Shown: positions 52,138 through 60,938 of the stretch, one piece after another
How the letters are laid out: every line of letters begins with the position of its first letter
Numbering within the stretch: the first letter of the stretch is position 1
Assembly: GCA_035268885.1 (NCBI GenBank)
Contig: DATFKA010000080.1
Location: forward strand, 30,945-94,944
DNA length: 64,000 nucleotides
Direction: 5' to 3'
Source: DATFKA01 sp035268885
GTDB lineage: Bacteria > Bacteroidota > Bacteroidia > Chitinophagales > Saprospiraceae
The notes under the pieces: generated by a model
The model's database searches: none
Told to the model about the DNA's origin: nothing
The model's input: the letters and a program-made list of their open reading frames with translations, nothing else
Translations under genes and position numbers: made by a program

Positions 52138-55100
52138 GTGATCCTGGGCTTGCTACTGCTACTGGCCCTGATCATCCAGATCCCTACTGTGCAAAATAGT
52201 CTGGTGCGAAAGATTACCAATACCCTATCGGATCAGACCGATACGGAAATTCAGATCGACCATCTGTACCTGGGCTTTTTTAACACCGTCAACCTGCGGG
52301 GTGTCTATGCCGAGGACCTGACTCAAGACACCCTGCTGTACGCAGGTCGACTGGGCGTCGATTTGAATATGTTGGCGCTCCTGGGGCGGCGCGTTCAGAT
52401 CAAGGAGCTTGATTTGCGAGATATTACCGTTAATCTGTCCCGTACGACCAGGGATAGCAGCTTTAATTTTCAGTTTTTAATCGACGCTTTTGCCGGTGAG
52501 CAAAAAGAAAAGACCAGTACTTCTGCCCCCTGGACCATCCTAGTTGATCAAATCAAATTGAGCAACACCCAACTGCGCCTGCTGGACGAAATAGGACGCT
52601 ACGAGCTTAATACGGACATTGGTTATCTGCAAATTGACATCAATAGTCTGGACCTGGTCGCGCAAACATTAGATATCCGTCAGTTACAATTGGCTAATTC
52701 TGCGATTCGCTATACTCAATTTGCCGGAGGTAATTCAGATACAAGCAGCAGGTCTTCCGACCCCACAACGGAAACCGGCAGTGCTTATCCACAGCCTCCA
52801 ATGGCCATCTCGCTCGAACGCCTATCCCTCACGGATAATCAATTTGCTTATTCCAATAACAATACGGTCCGGCAGAAGAACTTACTGGACTTCAGTCATC
52901 TGGATCTTAAAGATCTTAATCTGGAAGCGCGTCAAATCAGTTGGCAGACCGACAGCCTAAAAGCCCAAATCCGACAACTGAGTGTAGAAGACCACAGTGG
53001 TTTTAAAATTAATCGCTTTGAGACCGAAGCCTTCTTTGGTAACCAACAAATTCGCGCTAAGGACCTCTTATTGCGAACCCCCCAAACCAATATCCAACTG
53101 AATTATACCGCCGACTATGAAGATTTTTCGGTCTGGGGAAGCGACCTAGCGGAGCGAGTGCGCATGCAGTTCGAACTGGATAATACCAGTATTGCCTTTC
53201 AGGACCTAAATTATTTTGCGCCCGCTATCAAAGAAATTAAACAGATCAACACCGGACTGACGCGCACTATTTTGGCGAAAGCCAAAGCCAGCGGCACCCT
53301 GGCCCAACTGAACCAGTTTAATATTAACCTTTCCGTAGCCAATGATCTAAGACTGGTTGCCGATGGCCAGGCCCGTAACTTAACTGCACCCAAAAAATTA
53401 AGCTACCGCCTTAATCTCCGGGACTTATCCACCTCCCATGATCAGTTAAAGAATCTTACCCGGAACGTCAATATTCCCGCTGGCCTGGAACCATTGGGAC
53501 GCATCAAACTATCGGGACAATTACGGGGGAGTCTCGATACGGTCAATGGTAATAATATCGAATTAAAAACCAACAGCACTAGCTATTTTGCCGGTGATTT
53601 ACGGACTCGTCATTTACAATCTTCTACCCCAATTGCCTTTCAACTCGACATTAATGCCCTGCGAACGGAAGCGGCCGACTTGGCGGGCTTTAGCAGCAGC
53701 CCTCTTCCGGCAGCGCTCTACCGTCTGGGAAAAATTAATTACGGAGGTACCATTCAGGGAAATCAGTACGATATCACTTCCCGAGGCGTACTCAACTCGG
53801 ACGCTGGCATGGTACAAACCAACGCCCGGATTCAGTTCAATACCGACTATACCGATGCGGAGTATGAGGGTTCGGTCCGTCTGGACAGCTTTGAGCTGGG
53901 GTATGTACTACAGGATACCAGTATCGGGACGACCTCGCTGGCGCTGCAAGGAGAAGGAAATGGTCTGCAGGCAGATAGCTTACGCGTAAAGGTAGCGGGT
54001 ACGGTTCAGGCTTTTGAATACCGGGATTATCTTTATAAAAATTTAGTGATTGATGGTCTGGTACGACAAAATCTTTTTGAGGGAAATGCACAATTTGATG
54101 ATCCCAATTTACGCTTTGATTTTTCGGGAGCCGTCAATCTGCGGGATTCTATCCCGGCCTTGCAATTTGAGGCCCGAATAGACACACTGAATCTGTCCAA
54201 TCTCAAACTGGGAGAACTGCCTTACGCTTTTAGCGGCAGCCTAAAAAGTGACTTCACCGGTCAGCAACTGAATACCCTGAACGGAATGGTCCGCCTGAAT
54301 AATAGCTACCTCTCGAACGATACCAGTAGCTATTATTTAGATTCTCTGCTCATGCAGGCGGCGATGCTGCGTCCGGGCAATCGACTCAGTATCGTGGCGC
54401 CGTTCTTAAACTTTCAAATCAGCGGTGATTACGATCCAGCCCAATTACCTGATTTATTAAAGGATTATCTAAATGACTATTTCCCGGTCGACACCCTGTT
54501 ATCCCGGGTAGAAGAAATGGATAGTTTGGCGATTCGCCCCGCCCCCCAGGCCTCTTCGCAGCAGAATTTTTCAGGGCAACTGCGACTACAACAGGCTACC
54601 CCTCTGATTCGTATTTTCAGTCCAGCAATTGAGCACCTGGATACGGCCGATGTATCTTTTTCCTTTAATTCTATAGCTAAAGACTTAAAATTAACAGCGG
54701 CTATACCTGCCTTGCGCGTCGCCGGACAACAAATGGATAGTTTAGGAATTTCAATCGACGGCAGCTCAGAAAACCTAGAATTGGCACTGAGTGCCTTTCA
54801 GCTGGACTACGGCATGGACCGCCCACTAAGTCGCCTGCAATTCGACAGCCGCCTGGGTAACGACAGCCTGTATCTAGACCTTTCGGCCATTGAGGAACAA
54901 GGGAAGCAAGCAAGAAAAAAACTGGCTTTTAGTGGAGAGGCAACCGAAGCCGATGGGGCCTATCTGTTCTCCTTTGTCAATGATTTTTGGCTCAATAATC
55001 AGCCCTGGAAAGTCAATCCTGGGCACGCATTTTTGTATAAAAATAAGATTCTGGACATCCGGCAGCTCAACCTGAGTAATCGACAGCAAAAGCTAAGCCT

Positions 55101-57135
55101 ACAAACGAAAAAATCAAATGCCGAAGGAGAAATGCCGCCACTGCAGATTGGCTTCAACGACTTTCGCATCAGCGAAATCCTAAAAGTACTGCAACTACAA
55201 GAGCTCGACTACGAAGGGGAAATCAATGGGTCCGTTACCTTACGCGACTACAATAAAAACCTGAACTATCTGGCTGACCTGCAGGTAGACAATATTATGC
55301 TCCAGGAGCAAGCCGTCGGTAATCTGCGGCTGGAAGCAACCCAGGAGAGTAGTCGCAAACCCCTCATTCGTCTCAATGCAGCCCTCGACGGTCCGGAAGG
55401 GCAGCTAAATGCGAAAGGCACCTATGCAATTAATAATCAATACCTCGATCTGGATGCCTCCTTTCGTGATTTACGGGTGCGCCTGCTGGACCCCTTCCTC
55501 TTCGGGCTTATCCGGGAAAGCCGGGGACGAGTGGAAGGCGACTTTGCCCTCAGCGGGAAAGCCAGTGCCCCTAAGATTGATGGCACCATGCAATTAGATA
55601 GTATTTCCACCATCTTTGGTCTGTCGGGCGTGCGGTATACCATCCTGAAGGAGACCCTGCGTTTCAATAACAACCGTATACAATTTGAAACGGCCGAACT
55701 GTTAGACAAAGAAGGTAATCGCGCCTTTCTGGATGGTTATCTGGACATTAGTGACTTTGGAGACGTAGGACTGGGGCTCGACTTCCAGACCAGTCGATTC
55801 CAGATTCTGAATACCGACAGCGAAGACGAGGACCTCTACTACGGTACCCTTTTTGTGGCCGCTGACGTCACCCTGCGGGGCTCGGCCCTCAACCCTGTTA
55901 TCAATATGCAGGCGCGTACGCTACAACCCAGTCAACTTTTTGTACAACCATTATCTATTGACCAGGCGGTGGCCAGCCAGGAAGACTTCATTATTTATGG
56001 AAACCCGGCCGCCTACGAGCCCCAAGACAGCAGCCAAACGATTGACGATGTCTATCAGCTCGATCGCAATGGCATCGACTTAACCCTTAATATGGAGGTC
56101 ACCCCCGCCGCCGAATTACAAGTCATTATTGACCCGGCAACCGGCGACAAACTGGTCTGTCGCGGTAATGCCGAAGCAACGGTACGCATGACTCCCGATG
56201 GTCGGCTGGATATTTTAGGTAATTATAGAATCACCGACGGCCGTTATGCCCTCAATTACCAGGGTATTCTAAAAAAGGACTTCGCCATCGAATCCGGTAG
56301 CCGTCTGGATTTTATTGGAGATCCGCTGGCAACTCGTTTTGACATAAGTGCCATTTACACGACCCAGACACCCACCTTTGAGCTTATCCGCAATCGACTA
56401 ACCGATGAGAACAGTCCCGAAGCACTGGCCGCCAAGCGACGCAAAAGAGTTGACGTGGTCTTGAGTATTGAGGGTGATCTGGATGAACCCGATATTGGAT
56501 TTGATATCCAAATTCCAGAAAGCAGCTCCATTACCAGCGCTACCCGACAGGAACTGCAACGCATCCGGGAGAATAATACGGAACTGAATAAGCAGGTCTT
56601 CAGTCTTTTACTGCTGAATAGCTTCCTTTCGCAGCAGAGCGGTGGAGGTGACCTGGCCGATGCCGGGGCCTCGGTTTACTTGTCTAGTGTAAGTGCTTTA
56701 TTAACGAATCAATTGAACCGGCTGGCCGATAATTACCTGAAGGGGGTGGATGTCAATATTGGCATCGACTCTTACCAATCGGCTTATGATTTGGGCGACA
56801 GCGGAAATACCGTTACCGAATTGAACCTCGGCGTATCGAAGCAATTGTTTAACGATCGGCTTTCACTAAAAGTGGGCGGTAATGTCAATCTGAACAGCGA
56901 TAATACCAGTCTCGTCGAAGGGGCGAACTTTAGTTCTATCGCCGGAGATTTTGTCCTGGAATACAAGCTGACCGAGGCTGGCGATATCCGGCTACGAGTG
57001 TTTCGCCGCGATAATTACGACGTACTGAATCAGAATAATGTCCCCCAGACGGGGGTGGGGATATCTTTCAGCAAATCGTTTGGGGACGTGAATAAGCAGG
57101 CAGAAAAAGAAAAGAAAAAACAAAAAGAAAAATAA
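52138..57135 (+). CDS. TamB-like (DUF490) translocation/assembly-module protein
   Basis: From the GTG at 52138 this has 1665 residues with an N-terminal membrane anchor (ILGLLLLLALIIQIPTVQNS) and a very long beta-helical AsmA-like body. The C-terminal DUF490 region contains VDVVLSIEGDLDEPDIGFDI, SLLLLNSFLSQQ, VNIGIDSYQSA and a closing LSLKVGGNVNLNSDN. Typical N-terminal landmarks are EIQIDHLYLGFFNTVNLRGV and GVDLNMLALLGRRVQIKELD. TamB spans the periplasm and, with TamA or BamA, helps lipid or protein transport to the outer membrane. Start problem: a conserved-looking lead-in LKKTLKIGSRIIG lies just upstream in frame, but only a CTG (52099) could begin it. The TamA-like gene follows at once. 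Confidence 0.9.
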   Translation: MILGLLLLLALIIQIPTVQNSLVRKITNTLSDQTDTEIQIDHLYLGFFNTVNLRGVYAEDLTQDTLLYAGRLGVDLNMLALLGRRVQIKELDLRDITVNLSRTTRDSSFNFQFLIDAFAGEQKEKTSTSAPWTILVDQIKLSNTQLRLLDEIGRYELNTDIGYLQIDINSLDLVAQTLDIRQLQLANSAIRYTQFAGGNSDTSSRSSDPTTETGSAYPQPPMAISLERLSLTDNQFAYSNNNTVRQKNLLDFSHLDLKDLNLEARQISWQTDSLKAQIRQLSVEDHSGFKINRFETEAFFGNQQIRAKDLLLRTPQTNIQLNYTADYEDFSVWGSDLAERVRMQFELDNTSIAFQDLNYFAPAIKEIKQINTGLTRTILAKAKASGTLAQLNQFNINLSVANDLRLVADGQARNLTAPKKLSYRLNLRDLSTSHDQLKNLTRNVNIPAGLEPLGRIKLSGQLRGSLDTVNGNNIELKTNSTSYFAGDLRTRHLQSSTPIAFQLDINALRTEAADLAGFSSSPLPAALYRLGKINYGGTIQGNQYDITSRGVLNSDAGMVQTNARIQFNTDYTDAEYEGSVRLDSFELGYVLQDTSIGTTSLALQGEGNGLQADSLRVKVAGTVQAFEYRDYLYKNLVIDGLVRQNLFEGNAQFDDPNLRFDFSGAVNLRDSIPALQFEARIDTLNLSNLKLGELPYAFSGSLKSDFTGQQLNTLNGMVRLNNSYLSNDTSSYYLDSLLMQAAMLRPGNRLSIVAPFLNFQISGDYDPAQLPDLLKDYLNDYFPVDTLLSRVEEMDSLAIRPAPQASSQQNFSGQLRLQQATPLIRIFSPAIEHLDTADVSFSFNSIAKDLKLTAAIPALRVAGQQMDSLGISIDGSSENLELALSAFQLDYGMDRPLSRLQFDSRLGNDSLYLDLSAIEEQGKQARKKLAFSGEATEADGAYLFSFVNDFWLNNQPWKVNPGHAFLYKNKILDIRQLNLSNRQQKLSLQTKKSNAEGEMPPLQIGFNDFRISEILKVLQLQELDYEGEINGSVTLRDYNKNLNYLADLQVDNIMLQEQAVGNLRLEATQESSRKPLIRLNAALDGPEGQLNAKGTYAINNQYLDLDASFRDLRVRLLDPFLFGLIRESRGRVEGDFALSGKASAPKIDGTMQLDSISTIFGLSGVRYTILKETLRFNNNRIQFETAELLDKEGNRAFLDGYLDISDFGDVGLGLDFQTSRFQILNTDSEDEDLYYGTLFVAADVTLRGSALNPVINMQARTLQPSQLFVQPLSIDQAVASQEDFIIYGNPAAYEPQDSSQTIDDVYQLDRNGIDLTLNMEVTPAAELQVIIDPATGDKLVCRGNAEATVRMTPDGRLDILGNYRITDGRYALNYQGILKKDFAIESGSRLDFIGDPLATRFDISAIYTTQTPTFELIRNRLTDENSPEALAAKRRKRVDVVLSIEGDLDEPDIGFDIQIPESSSITSATRQELQRIRENNTELNKQVFSLLLLNSFLSQQSGGGDLADAGASVYLSSVSALLTNQLNRLADNYLKGVDVNIGIDSYQSAYDLGDSGNTVTELNLGVSKQLFNDRLSLKVGGNVNLNSDNTSLVEGANFSSIAGDFVLEYKLTEAGDIRLRVFRRDNYDVLNQNNVPQTGVGISFSKSFGDVNKQAEKEKKKQKEK

Positions 57136-57167
57136 GACTTGCTAAGTCTTGAAGACTTGGCAAGTCT
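57135..57167 (+). repeat. Palindromic repeat between the TamB-like and TamA-like genes
   Basis: AGACTTGC-TAAGTCTT-GA-AGACTTG-GCAAGTCT: outer and inner arms are complementary, giving a hairpin of about 15 pairs. Its first base is the last A of the TamB stop codon. From memory, AGACTTGCCAAGTCTT-type palindromes are scattered through Bacteroidota genomes. A TTG start inside it (57149) is not needed, because ATG at 57179 is better. Confidence 0.7.
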
Positions 57168-57178
57168 ATGCTAAATTT

Positions 57179-59497
57179 ATGCAGCATAGAAAAGCCACGT
57201 ATACTTTCGTAAAAAACAAATACCTATCCTATTTACTAAGCGGGATTGGCGGGATCCTCCTGTTGCTGTTAAGCAGTTGCCAACCTACAAAATACCTGAC
57301 GGAAGAAGAACTGCTCTACGATGGTGCCCAGATCGAATTACTCCAACCCGATAGTATTCGACAGACGGCGCAACTTAAAAAAGAACTATTACGGTATGCG
57401 CAACCGAAAAAAAATAGTGGCCTCCAACTCTGGATCTACAATCGCTTCCACCGGCCGGATAAGGAAAAAGGAATATTTAATTGGATTGCCGACCGCCTGG
57501 GGCAAGCTCCCCGTACTTTCACCAATCAGGATCGTACCCGCAGCCGAGCCCTAATGGAAAATTACCTGCAAGACAACGGTTATTTCAACTCCAGCGTCCG
57601 TAGTGATACCAGTCAACTTGGTGGACAAAGGGTACGCGTCCGGTACCAGATAAACAGCCACGGGCGCTATGACTTTGGTCGTCTCCAATTTCTCGGAGAT
57701 ACCAGCACTCCGGTCCAAACCCTTTTGCAGCAGCAGGCCCCCAAAACCCTAATCAAAGAAAATAAACCATACCAGGTATCCGCCCTGAAAGCCGAGCGGA
57801 GCCGCCTGACCCGCATCACCCGCAACCAGGGGTACTATAACTTTCGCCCCGATTATATCTACTATTTTGTGGACACCCTACCCGCCCCCAAAGAAGCAGA
57901 TATCTACCTGCGCGTCAACGAACCGGAAAGTCTAAAGCAATACTACATTGATACGCCCTTTCTCTACCCTACTTACCAGCTGGATCAGGTAGAGACCCAG
58001 GTGATGGAGACAGCAGACACCCTGAGGTACAAAGATATGACCTTTATTCAGGCGCGTACTTACGTAAAACCCGCTACACTGGAACGCATCATTACCCAGA
58101 GTGCCGGCGAATTGTATAGCGAAAAGTTACAAGACCAGACCATCAATCACCTGCTGGACCTGGGGCTTTTTAAGTTTGTCAACGTGAAATACGAAGAATC
58201 CATTCGAAATGATACCAGCTTTCTTCAGCCCCGTATCTACTTGACTCCTTCGCTTACGCAAAACGTCAATGGAGAGCTGGAAGCCAGTACCGAGACCACC
58301 AACTTCCTGGGATCCGCATTACGCGGCACCTATACCCATCGCAATTTATTCCGTGGTGCAGAGCGCTTTGATTTTCAACTATCGGTGGGAGTAGAGACCC
58401 AAATCAATAACCCAGACCTACCCTTTATCAATACTCTGGAGTTATCTGCACAGGCCAGCCTGGAATTTCCGCGTTTTCTCATTCCTTTCCGCAAACAGAA
58501 AAGCTTTACCTATTACGTCCCGCGCACGCGAATCTCCCTGAGTAATGACTATCAGGATCGGACCGGATTCTTCACCATCAATGCCTTTCGGGCAGAGTTT
58601 GGTTACCAGTGGCAGGAAAACCGCTACCGCAAACATAGCTTTAAGCCCCTGAGTATGAACCTTGTCCAATTGCTCAATACCAGTGCCGATTTTGAGACCA
58701 CCCTGGACCAGAATGCCCGCCTTCGACAGAGCTTCGACAATATCGCTATCCTGAGTATGGTCTATCGATTCACTTACAACGAGCAGGAGATCAACCGACT
58801 CAAGAATTACCTCTATTTTCAGGGGACGGTGGAATCTTCCGGTAATGTAGCCGACTGGCTGGCCGGGTCGGATAACCGAATACTGGGTACCAGGTTCTCA
58901 CAATTCCTCAAACTGGATGCAGATCTGCGGTATACGATTCAAAAACCCACCCAAAGTTGGGTAGGACGCCTGGCCCTGGGCTTCGGTTATTCCTACAACA
59001 ACTCCAGTGTCATGCCTTATACCAAGCAGTACTTTGTGGGAGGTGCCAATAGTATCCGTGCTTTTCAACTGCGTGGAGTAGGTCCGGGTAGTGTATTACC
59101 CGACACTTCCTTAGCCGGTAGCTTTTTTGACCAGACCGGTGACATTAAAATTGAGGCCAACGTGGAGTACCGTTTTGATTTATTTCCCTATACCGAAGGT
59201 GCCTTGTTTGTCGATGCCGGAAATGTCTATTTCCTGCGTAATCAGGACGACGACGAGCGCTTTCGCGAAGCCGTATTTACCTGGGACAAGTTTTACCGTC
59301 AACTGGCCGTGGGTGCCGGAGCGGGACTACGACTGGACCTGGATTTTGTACTGCTGCGTTTTGATGTGGCTATTCCCCTGCGGCGTCCATCCCGTATGCC
59401 CGGTCAACGCTGGGTGTTCGATGAGATCGCTCCGGGCAAAAAAAGCTGGCGACAGGATAATATTGCCTATAATCTGGCGATTGGGTATCCGTTTTAA
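57179..59497 (+). CDS. TamA/BamA-family outer-membrane protein (Omp85), lipoprotein form
   Basis: From ATG 57179 the protein has 772 residues. It opens with a hydrophobic leader ending LLLLLSSCQP (lipobox, Cys about 34) and the family phrase TKYLTEEELLYDGAQIELLQ. POTRA-like segments occupy about 40-340 (RSRALMENYLQDNGYFNSSV, HGRYDFGRLQFLGD, NQGYYNFRPDYIYYFVDTLP, ILERIITQSAGELYSEKLQD-like). The C-terminal barrel contains FVGGANSIRAFQLRGVGPGS and ends RQDNIAYNLAIGYPF with a terminal aromatic. The gene is directly downstream of TamB on the same strand, matching the tamAB functional pair, although the order is inverted relative to E. coli. A lipoprotein leader on a barrel protein is a Bacteroidota habit. 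Confidence 0.9.
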   Translation: MQHRKATYTFVKNKYLSYLLSGIGGILLLLLSSCQPTKYLTEEELLYDGAQIELLQPDSIRQTAQLKKELLRYAQPKKNSGLQLWIYNRFHRPDKEKGIFNWIADRLGQAPRTFTNQDRTRSRALMENYLQDNGYFNSSVRSDTSQLGGQRVRVRYQINSHGRYDFGRLQFLGDTSTPVQTLLQQQAPKTLIKENKPYQVSALKAERSRLTRITRNQGYYNFRPDYIYYFVDTLPAPKEADIYLRVNEPESLKQYYIDTPFLYPTYQLDQVETQVMETADTLRYKDMTFIQARTYVKPATLERIITQSAGELYSEKLQDQTINHLLDLGLFKFVNVKYEESIRNDTSFLQPRIYLTPSLTQNVNGELEASTETTNFLGSALRGTYTHRNLFRGAERFDFQLSVGVETQINNPDLPFINTLELSAQASLEFPRFLIPFRKQKSFTYYVPRTRISLSNDYQDRTGFFTINAFRAEFGYQWQENRYRKHSFKPLSMNLVQLLNTSADFETTLDQNARLRQSFDNIAILSMVYRFTYNEQEINRLKNYLYFQGTVESSGNVADWLAGSDNRILGTRFSQFLKLDADLRYTIQKPTQSWVGRLALGFGYSYNNSSVMPYTKQYFVGGANSIRAFQLRGVGPGSVLPDTSLAGSFFDQTGDIKIEANVEYRFDLFPYTEGALFVDAGNVYFLRNQDDDERFREAVFTWDKFYRQLAVGAGAGLRLDLDFVLLRFDVAIPLRRPSRMPGQRWVFDEIAPGKKSWRQDNIAYNLAIGYPF

Positions 59498-59508
59498 ATT
59501 ACTTCAGA

Positions 59509-59865
59509 TTATAACTCCTTAATCCGAATATCCTTAAAAGCCATCTTCAATTCATCACCCCGATGTAGTTGTAGCGCAATGTGTCCCTTTTGGTCAATAC
59601 CCCGTTGTTGATGCCATTCATCATCCAGCAGCCCGGCACCGTCAAAATCCGCTATGGTAATGCCATTCACAATGGTGGTGATTTGATTGTCCTCGCAAAT
59701 AATGACCAAATCATTCCAGGCCGGTTGCTCGTCGGCAAAATAATGGCGGAATTCGGCAGGCGCATAGGTCGCACTATCCATGCGCCAGTCCGGCAGATCG
59801 GGCTCAATCCAGCGCTGCTGCCCACGAGTCTCGTCGTAAATATAGCCCGTACGCCAGGCCCGCCA
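59509..59865 (-). pseudogene. C-terminal remnant of a DUF1080 (3-keto-disaccharide-hydrolase-like) protein
   Basis: The frame from 59865 to 59509 contains AWRTGYIYDETRGQQRWIEP, then PAWNDLVIICEDNQITTIVN, DFDGAGLLDDEW, GHIALQLHRGDELKMAFKDI and the end RIKEL, all characteristic of the second half of DUF1080 concanavalin-like domains. The first half of the domain and the signal peptide are missing. The frame is continuous with the GH43 gene and separated from it only by the TGA at 59866-59868. An internal ATG at 59781 would give 90 residues, but a stable domain is unlikely. I read this as a deletion scar. Confidence 0.8.
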
Positions 59866-60855
59866 TCATGGCCGATACGGCCCCACTACTTCCAGCTGAT
59901 CCCCCGAAAGGTCTACTTCAAAGAAATGCGGTACCCGGTGGTAGCGACCATCTATCACAGCGTGGCTGTGCAGGCACATTAGGGTCTGCCCCTCAAAGGT
60001 CTCGAAAAGCATCCCGTGCCCGTAATTGGGAGGCGTAATAATTTTTTCTTCGTGTACCCAGGGGCCATCCAGGGTCCCACTCTCCGAGTAAGCTACCCCC
60101 TGAACGTAATCACTGAAGCGCCAGCTGGTCCAGATCATGCCCAGACGTCCGGTGCCGGTAGTGAATAACCAGGGGCCATCGGTCACTTTATTAGGCACTA
60201 CCTCACCTTCATTGTTTCGCTCCCTACTCCAGGGCGAATCGTGGGCCCGGAAGAGTACTTCCCCCTCGCCAATGGAACCCGATAAATCGGACTTTAATTC
60301 AATCTTCTCCATAGTCCCGTCCCAGTTTTGTAGCCATTCGTAGCAATAGACCATATAGGGATTACCATCCTTGTCTACCCAGAAAGTACCATCCAGGGTC
60401 GGCATCTCGGGTGGCAGGTATACAGAATCCTGCATCGGAAAATAAGGTCCTTCCGGCCAATCACTCACCAGTACGTGGCTGGCCCGCCGCTCAATGACGT
60501 TCCCCTTTACCGTATCGATCTTCACATCGCGATTGGTGAAGGTGGCGAAATAGTAGTATTTACCTTGATAAGCGTGTAGTTCAGCGGCCCAGATCATAGG
60601 TTTTGGGCCCATCCAGGATTCGGGATCGGTCTCGGCAACCACGAAAGGCCCCGTCCAGTTTTTCAGGTTTTTACTCTTCCAAAGCAAACCACCAGTGCCC
60701 GTCATGTAATAGGTCTGGGTAGCCGAATCGGCTAAAATACAGGGATCGCTGAGCCGAATGGAATCCAAAGGAATATCCTTACGCACTTCGGGTGGCCAGT
60801 TTTGTGCTGACAAAATCACCGGTATTAGCAGAAAGAAAAGAGCGAGTCTATACAT
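59866..60855 (-). CDS. Secreted GH43-like glycoside hydrolase
   Basis: This 329-residue protein has a signal peptide (MYRLALFFLLIPVILSAQ). The five-bladed propeller markers of GH43 are present: LSDPCILADSATQTYYMTGT with the first Asp, MIWAAELHAYQGKYYYFATF, MPTLDGTFWVDKDGNPYMVY with the second Asp, then EGEVVPNKVTDGPWLFTTG and YGHGMLFETFEG near the end. At the usual Glu (E-G-P) position this protein has Asp in V-T-D-G-P-W, so the proton donor may differ or be elsewhere. Family members cleave arabinan, xylan or related side chains. The stop TGA is immediately followed in frame by the DUF1080 fragment. Confidence 0.82.
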   Translation of the reverse strand: MYRLALFFLLIPVILSAQNWPPEVRKDIPLDSIRLSDPCILADSATQTYYMTGTGGLLWKSKNLKNWTGPFVVAETDPESWMGPKPMIWAAELHAYQGKYYYFATFTNRDVKIDTVKGNVIERRASHVLVSDWPEGPYFPMQDSVYLPPEMPTLDGTFWVDKDGNPYMVYCYEWLQNWDGTMEKIELKSDLSGSIGEGEVLFRAHDSPWSRERNNEGEVVPNKVTDGPWLFTTGTGRLGMIWTSWRFSDYVQGVAYSESGTLDGPWVHEEKIITPPNYGHGMLFETFEGQTLMCLHSHAVIDGRYHRVPHFFEVDLSGDQLEVVGPYRP

Positions 60856-60912
60856 TGTCTTGTAATAGATATTTATTTAAGTAGATATTATAGTTGGTTT
60901 CAAGAGCTATTG

Positions 60913-60932
60913 AGCCAAGGCATGCCTTGGCT
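60913..60932 (-). repeat. 20-bp perfect palindrome
   Basis: AGCCAAGGCATGCCTTGGCT equals its own reverse complement. It lies six bases after the stop of the oxidoreductase gene (60939) on the minus strand and before the GH43 gene. A dispersed repeat or a weak terminator is likely; there is no T-run. Confidence 0.65.
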
Positions 60933-60938
60933 TTACCA

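Noticed and set aside
57149..57178. TTG start of the TamA-like ORF
   Set aside because: It lies inside the palindromic repeat; the ATG at 57179 gives the lipoprotein leader directly.
59581..59982. 133-residue plus-strand ORF opposite GH43/DUF1080 fragment
   Set aside because: It is antisense to clearly recognisable DUF1080 and GH43 residues.
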